From the NCBI GenBank assembly GCA_031276105.1, contig JAISNS010000332.1, positions 1 through 16,967 on the forward strand: a DNA stretch of 16,967 bases, in the 5' to 3' direction. Source of the stretch: Dysgonamonadaceae bacterium (GTDB lineage: Bacteria; Bacteroidota; Bacteroidia; Bacteroidales; Azobacteroidaceae). The position numbers were made by a program, and so were the translations under genes. Shown in pieces: positions 1 to 8,299 of the stretch. How positions within the stretch are numbered: position 1 is the first letter of the stretch; every line of letters starts with the position of its first letter. The notes under the pieces were generated by a model, which did not search any database, was not told the origin of the DNA, and saw nothing but the letters and a program-made list of their open reading frames with translations.

Positions 1-486
1 TTTTGCCGCTCGGTAAACGATATTTAACCAATCCGTAATCGTGGTTTTTTCGTGACATTCTCGGAGATATTCAATCGTATTGGGAACGGACATTGCATGA
101 TCTTCCAGAAATGTGAGAATTGCCTGCTGTATATTACTGGAAAATGATTTTACAAAACTTTCCTCGTTTGATGTGTCCAAACCCGAAAAATCAAATTCTA
201 TCACCGCATAACTGTTGTGCTTCGGCGTAGGATGCTTGCCGATATACAAGTCGCCGAACAGCACATCGAATTTGCCGGCGCTGCAAATATCGTAGTAATG
301 ATACAGCATCGTAAAGAATAAACTCTTGCCGAACTTGCGCGGACGGGTGAAAAACAGGTAGGAATTGCTTTCCTGTTCCAACAATTCGATGAAATGCGTC
401 TTATCTACGTAGGCATAATTTTCCATGATTAGCCTCTCAAAATTACTGTTACCGTAAGGCAAGCGTTTAAACTTTCCTGTTTCCAT
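1..486 (-). CDS. AAA-ATPase-like protein (PF09820 type), 3' end outside the window
   Basis: Translating the minus strand from the ATG at 486 gives 162 residues without a stop, running off the left edge. The N-terminus has the usual plan of the Bacteroidota 'predicted AAA-ATPase' family: a LPYGNSNFE opening, YVDKT at residues 26-30, and the P-loop-like motif RPRKFGKSL at 48-56, where GKS is the nucleotide-binding core. Family members are normally over 500 residues, often with a PD-(D/E)XK nuclease-like domain at the C-terminus. That part is not visible here. Family members are numerous in these genomes and their role is poorly defined. An in-frame Met at residue 21 (ATG at 426) is a possible later start, but the first Met keeps the conserved opening. 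The gene has its own -7 box upstream and is separated from the secreted-protein operon by an inverted repeat, so it is probably an independent unit. Confidence 0.88.
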   Translation of the reverse strand, partial: METGKFKRLPYGNSNFERLIMENYAYVDKTHFIELLEQESNSYLFFTRPRKFGKSLFFTMLYHYYDICSAGKFDVLFGDLYIGKHPTPKHNSYAVIEFDFSGLDTSNEESFVKSFSSNIQQAILTFLEDHAMSVPNTIEYLRECHEKTTITDWLNIVYRAAK

Positions 487-511
487 AACTTTAATTGATT
501 TGATGAAAGTA

Positions 512-519
512 CAAAGATA
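512..519 (-). promoter_or_regulatory. Probable -7 box for the AAA-ATPase gene
   Basis: Read on the minus strand, these bases are TATCTTTG, an exact match to the Bacteroidota -7 consensus TAnnTTTG. It lies 25 bp upstream of the ATG at 486. I see no good TTTG-type -33 element at the expected spacing of about 19-21 bp, because that position falls in the AT-rich left arm of the inverted repeat. The call therefore rests on the -7 box and its position alone. Confidence 0.5.
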
Positions 520-538
520 GTACAATTATTATTAATTA

Positions 539-626
539 AGAATTAGGAATTAAGAATTAGGAATTAGGCGAAGCGCGTTAAACAAATATTGCTTTGCGCA
601 ATTCCTAATTCTTAATTCCTAATTCT
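539..626. repeat. Perfect 27-bp inverted repeat with 34-bp loop
   Basis: Bases 539-565 are the exact reverse complement of 600-626. Each arm contains two copies of GAATTAGGAATT. The loop continues the pairing with GCGAAGC against GCTTTGC (one G-T wobble), so the hairpin can be extended. It lies 83 bp beyond the stop of the esterase gene at 709 and 53 bp before the ATPase start. The element could end transcription of the large operon, or be a dispersed palindromic element. I see no ORF in it and no flanking target duplication. The remainder of 487-708 holds nothing else clear except the -7 box and a weak short stem at 683-699. Confidence 0.8.
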
Positions 627-682
627 AATAAGTGATTAAGCGTGTAACAATATGTCAAAGATCGCTTGTCGCAAGTGAAAAT

Positions 683-699
683 GGGCGTCTATATGCCCC
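683..699 (-). terminator. Weak stem-loop after the esterase stop
   Basis: About 10 bases past the stop at 709, the minus strand can form a short stem (GGGC against GCCC around an 8-base loop), followed by ATTTTC. The stem is only four solid pairs and the T-run is short, so this is a weak candidate. The larger inverted repeat at 539-626 is an alternative end for the transcript. Confidence 0.22.
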
Positions 700-708
700 T
701 AAACACTT

Positions 709-2796
709 TTAATGCGAAAAATCTGTCTTTTCCGATTCCAGTTCAAACCAGTTGACCGTACTGATGGAGAAATTATCCTCTGCAAGGGCGGAAAGTTCTA
801 CTTGCATTGCAGGCAAGTCGCTTCCTGAAGGCGTCGGATTATCTCCTTGAGTTTCGAATCGTTGATATTCTCCGGACGTTGGGAAACGGGAATTTAATTG
901 TCCGTTTTTGTAAATATTGAAATAGGCAATGCCCGATTCAATATCGGCGTCGGCCTTCCATGTCAGGACGGTTGTTGTTGCGTTTTTCCATTCCTGTTTC
1001 GCTTGGTAAGGCGGGGGCGGAGGCGTTATGTCGCTGACAGTTTCGGTAGTCACATATTCCTGCCACTTGCCGGCGACATTTTCGTCGGGCAACCAGCATT
1101 GCGTAAGCGGATTGCCTGTGTAGTCGGATGCCCGGCAGACAGTCAGCAATGTTGTGTCGCCCAACCAAGCTTTTGATTCGTCCATATCGCGCATGGATTG
1201 ATAACCGGTCTGATTTCCTTCGGGCAACCGCTGTGCAAGAACCGATTCATAGAACGGGACAGCCATATAACGCACGTAACTGAAATTATGTCCCTGTCCG
1301 GGCGTGTTGGCAATGCTTACGTAACCTCCCGACTGCCTCATTTGATGAAACGTGTTCAAGGCCGTTTCCCAGCAATAGATACCATTGTCATTCAAGTCAT
1401 TGGCGCCGGCATGACGAATGAACAGGGGCGTCTTCAGCGCAGCCGGCGGATAACTCCATACCGGATTAAAGGCCGGCGAATAGGCAAAAACAGCCATTAT
1501 CCGTTCCGGGTAATTTTTCAGCATGGAGAGCACCCAGTAGCCACCGCCCGAATGTCCCCATAATAATAAGGGTGCATCTTCCAGGCCGGAATGTCCGGAT
1601 GCTATTCCAACACGCCGCAAAGCGTTGAACAGCGCCTGCCCCGAACCTCCTTCGACCTCTTTCCAACTACCACAGCCATAAGGCGCATACAGATCGGGGC
1701 CTACAAGCGCCAATCCCCATTTTTTGGCCAACGCCTGATAGTGCAAATCGTAAGCCGTCGAAGCGCCTATCCCTTCCACCAGACAGCCATGCTGGTGCAC
1801 CAATACTCCTCGTATGACGTCTGTGTTTTCGGGAATGAAAACGGCATATTCTCCCCGGTTAATGTTATAAGAGGCGTTTATTTCGGTAACGCTATAAACC
1901 TTGCCGTTGGGCAGGGTGTCGCAAGAAACTACCGGCTCCGGGTCTTCGACGGTTGCAATAATTCCGCCGAAAAATTCCAGTTCCGCAATAACCAGATAGC
2001 CGGTGGTGGCGTCCGTTGCATAAGAGGCGAAAGTATCGACTACTTTAAATCTCAGGTACCTCATAGGTGTATAGTTGGATGGATCCACGATATAATTCCC
2101 TCCATTGCAAAACCAAACTCTGTCGGCATCCGTGATGGGGCCTACATCCGAGCCTGCGCCGTAACCCGACGGCTTTTCCTGTTCCCATTCGCCTATTTTT
2201 TTCCAACTGTCCCAAGAGCCGTCCGGCGAAGGATTTTCGGATCCCCAGATTTCCACAAACCTTGGCGCCGAGCCATCGTACATTTCAAGCGCTCTCGGAT
2301 ACATCTTAAAGCGAGTGAGTACAATGGTATGTCCCAAATCGATGGTGAAATGTTGCGGTATCGGCGAATCAAACGGTGTTCCGTAAGTTCCCTCATCATA
2401 AACGGAGGCATATTGCCCTCCGTCCCACAGGTTGGCCAAACCAAATTTTGATTCCCAATTGGCAAATGGAGTCGTATAGTCGCCCGGTAAGTCCACTTTG
2501 GCAAAGCGGTTGGTTGGAATAAACACTTCTTCTCCAAATTTCGTAAAGAAGATGCGGCTGTCGGTCAGTGACTGTGTGTGAACAGGATTATCTCCTTCGT
2601 AAAAACTAAGGTTACCGTTTTTTGCCGTCACACTGTCGATGTTGCTGCCTGCGATGATGGCAGCCGGTTCGAGCGAAGCGCCCGAATAAACGCGGTAATA
2701 ATCTTCCGCCCATACGATTAAACTTGCAAGCGTTAACAACGGCAGGGCTATAAACAATATCCTGCGGCTTGCTATGTAACTTTTTTTCTTTTTCAT
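709..2796 (-). CDS. Secreted alpha/beta-hydrolase esterase with DUF5000-like and FN3-like domains
   Basis: 695 residues. A signal peptide covers about 1-30 (basic start, hydrophobic core, cleavage after VWA). Residues 31-86 form a module also found after the signal peptide of both EEP proteins in this operon (IDSV, FYEG, HTQSL, FFT). Residues about 110-278 resemble DUF5000/discoidin-like galactose-binding domains of Bacteroidota (NLWDGG, FTIDLGH, RFVEIWGS, LRFKV, ELEFFGG). The hydrolase covers about 300-525: HQHG near 334-337, nucleophile elbow GHSGG with Ser416, likely acid Asp467 or Asp470, and His503 in GQGHNF. Residues about 588-690 look like a fibronectin III-type domain after a proline-rich linker (PPPPP). 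There is no T9SS sorting tail. It lies last in the operon, 9 bp after the rhamnosidase. An esterase removing acyl groups from a rhamnose-containing glycan is likely but inferred. A serine peptidase-like role cannot be excluded. Confidence 0.85.
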   Translation of the reverse strand: MKKKKSYIASRRILFIALPLLTLASLIVWAEDYYRVYSGASLEPAAIIAGSNIDSVTAKNGNLSFYEGDNPVHTQSLTDSRIFFTKFGEEVFIPTNRFAKVDLPGDYTTPFANWESKFGLANLWDGGQYASVYDEGTYGTPFDSPIPQHFTIDLGHTIVLTRFKMYPRALEMYDGSAPRFVEIWGSENPSPDGSWDSWKKIGEWEQEKPSGYGAGSDVGPITDADRVWFCNGGNYIVDPSNYTPMRYLRFKVVDTFASYATDATTGYLVIAELEFFGGIIATVEDPEPVVSCDTLPNGKVYSVTEINASYNINRGEYAVFIPENTDVIRGVLVHQHGCLVEGIGASTAYDLHYQALAKKWGLALVGPDLYAPYGCGSWKEVEGGSGQALFNALRRVGIASGHSGLEDAPLLLWGHSGGGYWVLSMLKNYPERIMAVFAYSPAFNPVWSYPPAALKTPLFIRHAGANDLNDNGIYCWETALNTFHQMRQSGGYVSIANTPGQGHNFSYVRYMAVPFYESVLAQRLPEGNQTGYQSMRDMDESKAWLGDTTLLTVCRASDYTGNPLTQCWLPDENVAGKWQEYVTTETVSDITPPPPPYQAKQEWKNATTTVLTWKADADIESGIAYFNIYKNGQLNSRFPTSGEYQRFETQGDNPTPSGSDLPAMQVELSALAEDNFSISTVNWFELESEKTDFSH

Positions 2797-2805
2797 GATT
2801 TCTAA

Positions 2806-5766
2806 TTATTTAAGCAGTATTTTATACGTTTGCATTTCTTTGTCGATATTTACCTGCGCGGTATAGACGCCGGAGGAGAAATTGAACGGGATACGGAGAA
2901 ACCGCCCGTTTTCTTTGACCGTCTGCACCAGCGTACCGGTGGAATTATAGATATTGATCGACACATCGCGGTACGTCCTGTCCAGATCGATATGTAACAT
3001 CGTACTGTTGTCTACCGGGTTGGGATATACTTTGAATCTGTTTGCCGGCAAGTCTTTTGTCAGACCGGAAGAGGTGTTGGCCACTTCCAATTGATACTGT
3101 CCGGACGATACTTCAAGAGTGATTGAGTTGCCGGTCGTTTGCCGGATTTGTATGCCGTCGGCTTGATCCAGCGCCAGTCCGCTTTCTTTCACGTCGTTGA
3201 CGGATGCGGCGGGCAGCGTCAGGATTGCCCGGGCGCCAACCGGTACTGCAATATTATAGATCACTTTTCCCTGTTCTTTTTTCCAGCCGCTTTCAATCTG
3301 TCCGTAAGGCGAATTGATGGTGGCTTTCGCCCAAGTCAGTTTATTGATGACGTGAGGATGGATGGAAATGGTGCGATATGCCGGGTCGCTTAGCATGGGT
3401 TCTATCCCGCAAAGGCCTTTGATAAACCAGAGCGAAATACCGGTATAGGAAGTATGCATGTCGCTGTCCATGTTGGTTTCCCAATATTCCGGCCATGTTG
3501 TTTCGCCATTGGCGATAAAATGGCCATAGCTCGGATAGGTCTTTTTCGACAGGATGGATGAAAAGAGTTCGTACAACTCCGGATGTTCAAGCATGAACCG
3601 TAAATACGGATATCGACCGGTAGTGCCGTAATCGAAATACGGCTGACTGCCTGTCAGGTTGTTTTTAAGATGGTCGATCTGCATGGAATGTAATCCGGCA
3701 GGGGTGACGCCGGCAAACATCGGGAAAATGGTATGCAACTGGTTGCCGGATACATAGCGATTGGTATTCGTATTGAAATACTTGTTGTGTACGTTCTGCA
3801 ACAGCGTTTCGCGTTGCTGTGCATACGCAATTGAGTCGGCAGTCTCTCCTATGATTCCGGCCAATTGAGATGCCAAATCAAGGACAACTGCGTAAACACA
3901 ATTGTTAAAGAACTGAGAGCCTTCGGTTTCGGCATATTCGTAGCGCATACCCGGAGCCGTCCATTCGCCAAGATATTTTCCGGAAACGTCGTAGGGCATC
4001 AATACGCCGTCGACGATGTAACCGGCCAAATAATTGAGCCATCGTTGAGTGGTAGGGTATGCCTTTTCCACGACTTTTTTGTCGCCATACGCCAAGTAAT
4101 GCTCATAAGCCAGTTGCACCACTGCGCTGCTGTACATGGGGCCGCCGAAGTGTTCGTTGATTTGCGGAGCGGTATTGTGTATCCAGCCGTTGGGCATTTG
4201 TACGTCGCCCCAGTTGACTATGTTATGTGCATAGAAGGGCGCCGATTCAAACACGGGCATACCCAGCCCCCAGGCGGTTGCCCAGCCCGATTCGGTGCCG
4301 TATCCCAGCCGTTCGCGATGCGGACAGTCGACCGTAAAGCCTTCGGTAGTACAAACCTGATAGGTCCATGCATCTATTTCGTGTATGCGGTTAAACAGTT
4401 CGTCGGAACAGGTGAAAGAGCCGCTCCGTTCGCCTGCGCTCGACACCACCCATGCGGTTATTTCTTCCGGATTGGGCTTCCGGGAAAGACCGGTGAGGTG
4501 AATATAGCGTCCGGCAACGATATTGAAGCGGTTGCGGAATGTTTCGCCTGCTTCGCCGCGACTGATATAGTATTGCGTTTGGGCGAAATCGTTGATGGCT
4601 TCTTTCCGGTTGGAGACCTCGATGGTGATGGTGCTTCCCGCCGGCAATTCGGAGAAATTGATTTCGAGGAAACCGGTGAAGTTTTTACCCATATCCACCC
4701 GCCATAGTCCCAGCGTGTCGATGATACTCTGCGGGGTGAGGCGTTCGATGACTCTCGACGGGTTGGTAGCTTGCGCCGTCAAGATTTGTTCTTCGTCGCC
4801 GGTTTTCACGGGAGAGGTCGCGACGGCGTTCATCCACGATTGGTCGTTAAAAGACGTGGTATTCCATCCGTCAATTGCTCTTTGTCCGTTTATTTCTTCC
4901 CGGTTCATGTTGCCGAAGCCGTACCATGAATCGTCTTTGCTGGAGCTTTCCGAGCATTTCCATGTCGGATCGGTATGGAGTGTGAAATCGCCGTTTTCTG
5001 TTGTGCCGTTCACTTGCATCAGGAGCGCCTGATTGACAAGGGGAGCAAAGAAGGTATATCGCGACCAGCCTCCGGCATACCACACCGCAATCATATTATC
5101 TCCTTCAACCAGCAAAGAGTCTATCGTGTAAGTAACATAATACACCCGCTTGTCGAGGCGCGAAAGGGCGGGCGCCAGTACCCGGTCGTCCACTTTTTTC
5201 CCGTTTACATAAAGTTCGTGGTATCCTACCGACGCTACATAGGCGAAAGCGGAGGTAACTTTTCCGTCGATGTGCAAGCCTTTTCTGAACCAGATATGCT
5301 TGCTCGCCGGTGTGATCGGATGTTTGATCCATTCTCCTTTCCAATCGCTCCGGTTTGGGAGGGCTATCGAAAAGCGGGCGGGAACGCTCCATTCCGACGA
5401 CTGATTGTCCTTGTCGTAAACCATTACTTTCCAGAAATAAAGCTTGTTGGCTTGCAGATTAGCGCCGTTATAGGGAACGAGGTGGGATGTTTCGGACGAA
5501 ACGACGCCGCTGTCCCACACGTCGCCCGTGTTGTTTTCCAACAGGTTGGAAGTGGAAGCGACCAGAATACGGTAAGCGGTTTGTTGTTGACCGCGTGTAT
5601 GACCGGGATCGGTTATCTTCCAACTGAAACGCGGCGTTTCCGCCTCCAAACTCAACGGATCGGTCAGGTGTTCGCAACGAAGATCCGCTACCTGTACTTT
5701 GTTTTGGGCGTAGCAAACGTTGAAAAGGAGCGTCGCCCAGATAAAAAGAATCAATTTTGTTTTCAT
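2806..5766 (-). CDS. Alpha-L-rhamnosidase, GH78, with T9SS sorting domain
   Basis: 986 residues from the chosen start. GH78 enzymes release terminal alpha-L-rhamnose from glycans by an inverting mechanism. The order is typical: an N-terminal beta domain (about 25-135, including TPRFSW and YFWKVMVYD), further beta-sandwich domains to about 440, the (alpha/alpha)6 catalytic domain (about 450-790), and a C-terminal beta domain. Candidate catalytic residues lie in DCPHRERLGYGTE (Asp480, Glu485, Glu492) and in TTWPEYW (Glu760). A T9SS type A tail starts at YPNP (914-917) and ends in TYKILLK, so the enzyme is probably exported and surface-attached or released. An upstream in-frame ATG at 5814 overlaps the previous stop (ATGA) but would put 16 polar residues before the signal peptide. 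The start at 5766 gives a clean MKTKLILFI signal ending near CYAQ, so it is preferred. Confidence 0.95.
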   Translation of the reverse strand: MKTKLILFIWATLLFNVCYAQNKVQVADLRCEHLTDPLSLEAETPRFSWKITDPGHTRGQQQTAYRILVASTSNLLENNTGDVWDSGVVSSETSHLVPYNGANLQANKLYFWKVMVYDKDNQSSEWSVPARFSIALPNRSDWKGEWIKHPITPASKHIWFRKGLHIDGKVTSAFAYVASVGYHELYVNGKKVDDRVLAPALSRLDKRVYYVTYTIDSLLVEGDNMIAVWYAGGWSRYTFFAPLVNQALLMQVNGTTENGDFTLHTDPTWKCSESSSKDDSWYGFGNMNREEINGQRAIDGWNTTSFNDQSWMNAVATSPVKTGDEEQILTAQATNPSRVIERLTPQSIIDTLGLWRVDMGKNFTGFLEINFSELPAGSTITIEVSNRKEAINDFAQTQYYISRGEAGETFRNRFNIVAGRYIHLTGLSRKPNPEEITAWVVSSAGERSGSFTCSDELFNRIHEIDAWTYQVCTTEGFTVDCPHRERLGYGTESGWATAWGLGMPVFESAPFYAHNIVNWGDVQMPNGWIHNTAPQINEHFGGPMYSSAVVQLAYEHYLAYGDKKVVEKAYPTTQRWLNYLAGYIVDGVLMPYDVSGKYLGEWTAPGMRYEYAETEGSQFFNNCVYAVVLDLASQLAGIIGETADSIAYAQQRETLLQNVHNKYFNTNTNRYVSGNQLHTIFPMFAGVTPAGLHSMQIDHLKNNLTGSQPYFDYGTTGRYPYLRFMLEHPELYELFSSILSKKTYPSYGHFIANGETTWPEYWETNMDSDMHTSYTGISLWFIKGLCGIEPMLSDPAYRTISIHPHVINKLTWAKATINSPYGQIESGWKKEQGKVIYNIAVPVGARAILTLPAASVNDVKESGLALDQADGIQIRQTTGNSITLEVSSGQYQLEVANTSSGLTKDLPANRFKVYPNPVDNSTMLHIDLDRTYRDVSINIYNSTGTLVQTVKENGRFLRIPFNFSSGVYTAQVNIDKEMQTYKILLK

Positions 5767-5810
5767 AAAATACGATTGTTTATTATTATTATTAATGATT
5801 GTATACAGCC

Positions 5811-7757
5811 TCATTTCCGGAGTTTAAGATGCTTAATGCCATTCTCTGTTATCACTTTCAGGATACAAATTTCAGGGATATGGTTTCCTTCAAAACGGTA
5901 ATCTGCTGTGTTGACACAGGCATTGGAATGAATCAGCCGGCCTTGAAGATTGTAAACATACACCTGTTTAAGCGGATGAGCGAAAGCGCTCCGGATGAAG
6001 ACGGCGTTGTCGCGGCTGTACGCAATTATGTCGTCCTGTGCGACAGGGAGAGCTAAACCGGTATCTTCGGGAAGCAATTTAAGATTCGGCGTTTCCGTTT
6101 CGCCCAATCCTGTAGAGGCATAGGCGTAAGCGACAATGTTTGTTCCGTCGAAATTACCGCCCAGCGCCGTTTGACCCATGAAGTTAATCTTGAGCGTGGC
6201 TGTATCCAGATTAGCCTTTAAGGTTGAGAGGGCAAGATACTTGTCGGCCCGGCTGTTAATTGTGCTTTCGGCGTTTTCTTTCCATGTATTCATGGCAGAA
6301 GGCGTCAAACCGTACTCGTTGGGGGTAACCAGATTGGAAACGCCTTGTAGATGGAAGCATGGAGCCATATCGCTTGCACGTCCTCCCGATGTAAAATAAA
6401 GGTCGTAAAAGTTCTCGCCGTCAATGGAGAGGTAATCGGCTATGGCGGGAGATAAATTCAATAATTCGCCTGCCGTATAGAAACCGACATGGTCTATCTC
6501 GCCGGCGCCGTTCGATGGATAGGCATAAAAATTCAATTGATTGATGTTAACGGTCTCCTTCGTTAAATAGTCGTTTACGATACCGGGATATGTATTTCGC
6601 GCCGCATAAGGGATGTTAATAAAGGCAATCGCTTCAGCGGTAGTTTCATCCAAAATAAGGACTTTCAGCACATGAGAGTTCTCCTGCGGAACCGTGACTG
6701 AGTTCACTTGATCTAAATAGACGCCCCAACTGTTGAGATTTTTTCCATGCAATACAAAAAATAATTTGTCGGAAGATATATCGAGCGCCCAGTTTGAGGG
6801 AGTAGTCATCCGGTGTCCTGTTGAGAACCGGATGGGAACGTCAATAATATCTTCAGTCTTTGCGTTGGGATTGTACCATTCGACAATAATGCTGCTCTTA
6901 AACATTTCGAACAGTGTTTGCAGGGTCGTTACCTGATTGTCGATTGTTGCCTGGCTCGGTTCGCTGCCGGTAATCATTGCTTGGGAAGCATCAATTGCGG
7001 TTTGTAATAATCCGGCTATCAACTCGGAATAATTTCCTATATCGGAACCAACCGTAACGCCGGAGAGAAATTCGCTACACTCCGTAACCAACGCTTGAAG
7101 AATGGAATAATCTACCGGTTCCTGTTCCGGGAGTTTTATCAAGCGGAAATTATCGGCTCTGTAGTTGCCGCGTTCGACCGGGCCGGGAGGGAAAGTAAGT
7201 CCCCGTGTGTTCAGGTCGCCTTCGGCGCGAATACCGATAGTCAAATAGCCGGTCGTAACCGGAACATCGACGCTCAGTTCCTTGAAAGTTCCGAACGTTT
7301 CATGGCCGGCAAAGGTATAAGTTTCGGAAGCCCCAATAATGGTCAGGTTTTCGGCCGAATAATTATTTATGGGGCCGTAAAACTGCGATTTGTAGCCGTC
7401 GGTGGCATTGCCGGCAAACAGTCGCTGGACCATAAAATCACTTCCTGCGAGTATGGCCAGCACGCATTTTACGCGGTATAGCCCATTTTCCAAGCCGGTT
7501 ACCGTTTGCGAAAGCTCGTTATCGAAATGTCCTTTTGGGCTCCATGAATAGAAATTGTATTTCCCTTCTTTCCCTTCCAAATAATCGGGATGTACGCCGT
7601 AGTACTCGAAATCGGGCGGCGAATACGTCCAGTCTAACAGATGGTTCCGTTCAAAACCGGGATTGCCGATCCAGGTTGTCAGGTCGATTTGTGCGCTGAT
7701 TCCTCCGGTTATCATTAACAGGAGGAAGAATAAAATTTGTTTTTTCTTCGTCTTCAT
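5811..7757 (-). CDS. Large T9SS protein with lectin-like N-domain and FIVAR-like helical region
   Basis: 648 residues. A signal peptide ends near ISAQ (residue 23). Residues about 24-210 begin with NPGFE, a hallmark of carbohydrate-binding-like jelly-roll domains, and share QRLFAGNATDGYK, YSAENL and LPE motifs with the 384-residue protein at 9352-10506. Residues about 215-290 are helical and resemble FIVAR repeats (LQALVTECSEFL, AIDASQAM, TLQTLFEMFKSS). Residues about 291-570 are not recognised. The last 70 residues look like a sorting domain (QVYVYNLQGRLI ... IKHLKLRK) but lack the usual YPNP opening. The next gene starts 44 bp downstream of its stop. Probably a surface glycan-binding or adhesin-like protein. 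An undetected enzymatic domain in the middle is possible. Confidence 0.75.
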   Translation of the reverse strand: MKTKKKQILFFLLLMITGGISAQIDLTTWIGNPGFERNHLLDWTYSPPDFEYYGVHPDYLEGKEGKYNFYSWSPKGHFDNELSQTVTGLENGLYRVKCVLAILAGSDFMVQRLFAGNATDGYKSQFYGPINNYSAENLTIIGASETYTFAGHETFGTFKELSVDVPVTTGYLTIGIRAEGDLNTRGLTFPPGPVERGNYRADNFRLIKLPEQEPVDYSILQALVTECSEFLSGVTVGSDIGNYSELIAGLLQTAIDASQAMITGSEPSQATIDNQVTTLQTLFEMFKSSIIVEWYNPNAKTEDIIDVPIRFSTGHRMTTPSNWALDISSDKLFFVLHGKNLNSWGVYLDQVNSVTVPQENSHVLKVLILDETTAEAIAFINIPYAARNTYPGIVNDYLTKETVNINQLNFYAYPSNGAGEIDHVGFYTAGELLNLSPAIADYLSIDGENFYDLYFTSGGRASDMAPCFHLQGVSNLVTPNEYGLTPSAMNTWKENAESTINSRADKYLALSTLKANLDTATLKINFMGQTALGGNFDGTNIVAYAYASTGLGETETPNLKLLPEDTGLALPVAQDDIIAYSRDNAVFIRSAFAHPLKQVYVYNLQGRLIHSNACVNTADYRFEGNHIPEICILKVITENGIKHLKLRK

Positions 7758-7762
7758 GACTT

Positions 7763-8263
7763 TTAATGTTTCATGGTTTTTTTAATCGTTACATTGCCTG
7801 TTTCGTCAGCTACACGAAGCAGATAAATGCCTGCCGGAAGATCGGAGAGCGATACTTCGACGGTCAATGAGCCGTCAGGCGTGAGTTGCAGCAGTTTTTG
7901 CCCCTGCAAATCATAGAGTTCCAGACCGGTGAGGGCTTGTGCGGAAATTACCGTCAATACGCCGGTCGCGAGGTTCGAATAGACTTCAATCGACGATATG
8001 GCGGCAGCGGTCGGCGGCAGATTGGTCGGCGGAAGGCCTTTCAGCGTAAAATACATCAAATCGGAAAGCAATACGGTTTCCGGGCCGTTCGTTGTCGCGA
8101 TTTGCATTTCACTGTCTGTAAACGTCAAACTTTTCAAATCGTCCAGGGCAAACGTTTGTTTGTCGGGCGTTGCTGTCGTGTGAACGTACAGATAACCGGT
8201 TTGTGCACCGATTCCTCCTGCTATCGTTAACAGGAAGAAGAATAAAAGCAGATACTTTTTCAT
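7763..8263 (-). CDS. Short T9SS-sorted beta protein
   Basis: 166 residues. A signal peptide covers 1-20 (MKKYLLLFFFLLTIAGG, cleaved before QTG). Residues about 24-77 form a beta-rich segment (LYVHTT ... LKSLTF ... PETVLLSDLMYFTLK) that closely resembles residues 238-292 of the 384-residue paralogue at 9352-10506. After a proline-rich linker, residues about 90-166 are a T9SS-type sorting domain (ELYDLQGQKLLQL, LPAGIYLLRV, TIKKTMKH). Compared with its paralogue it has the same signal peptide, segment and tail but lacks the roughly 210-residue lectin-like domain, so it looks like a deletion derivative or a minimal form. It follows EEP gene 8300-9346 by a 36-bp spacer nearly identical to the one after the other EEP gene. 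Role unknown. A surface partner for the EEP protein is a guess. Confidence 0.75.
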   Translation of the reverse strand: MKKYLLLFFFLLTIAGGIGAQTGYLYVHTTATPDKQTFALDDLKSLTFTDSEMQIATTNGPETVLLSDLMYFTLKGLPPTNLPPTAAAISSIEVYSNLATGVLTVISAQALTGLELYDLQGQKLLQLTPDGSLTVEVSLSDLPAGIYLLRVADETGNVTIKKTMKH

Positions 8264-8299
8264 GATATAAATAAATTAAATAATTAAAAAAATAGATTT

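Noticed and set aside
539..626. Possible CRISPR fragment or transposon end
   Set aside because: There are only two arms in inverted orientation, with no spaced direct repeats, no transposase and no visible target-site duplication.
1591..2451. Long open frame on the plus strand (286 codons), and similar ones at 3865-4707 and 4975-5901
   Set aside because: They lie opposite well-supported esterase and rhamnosidase genes, their translations have no recognisable domains or signal sequences, and they arise from the codon bias of the real genes.
5767..5814. N-terminal extension of the rhamnosidase from the ATG at 5814
   Set aside because: The ATGA overlap is attractive for coupling, but the added 16 residues, including an Asn run, would precede a normal signal peptide. 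The downstream ATG at 5766 gives a standard export signal.
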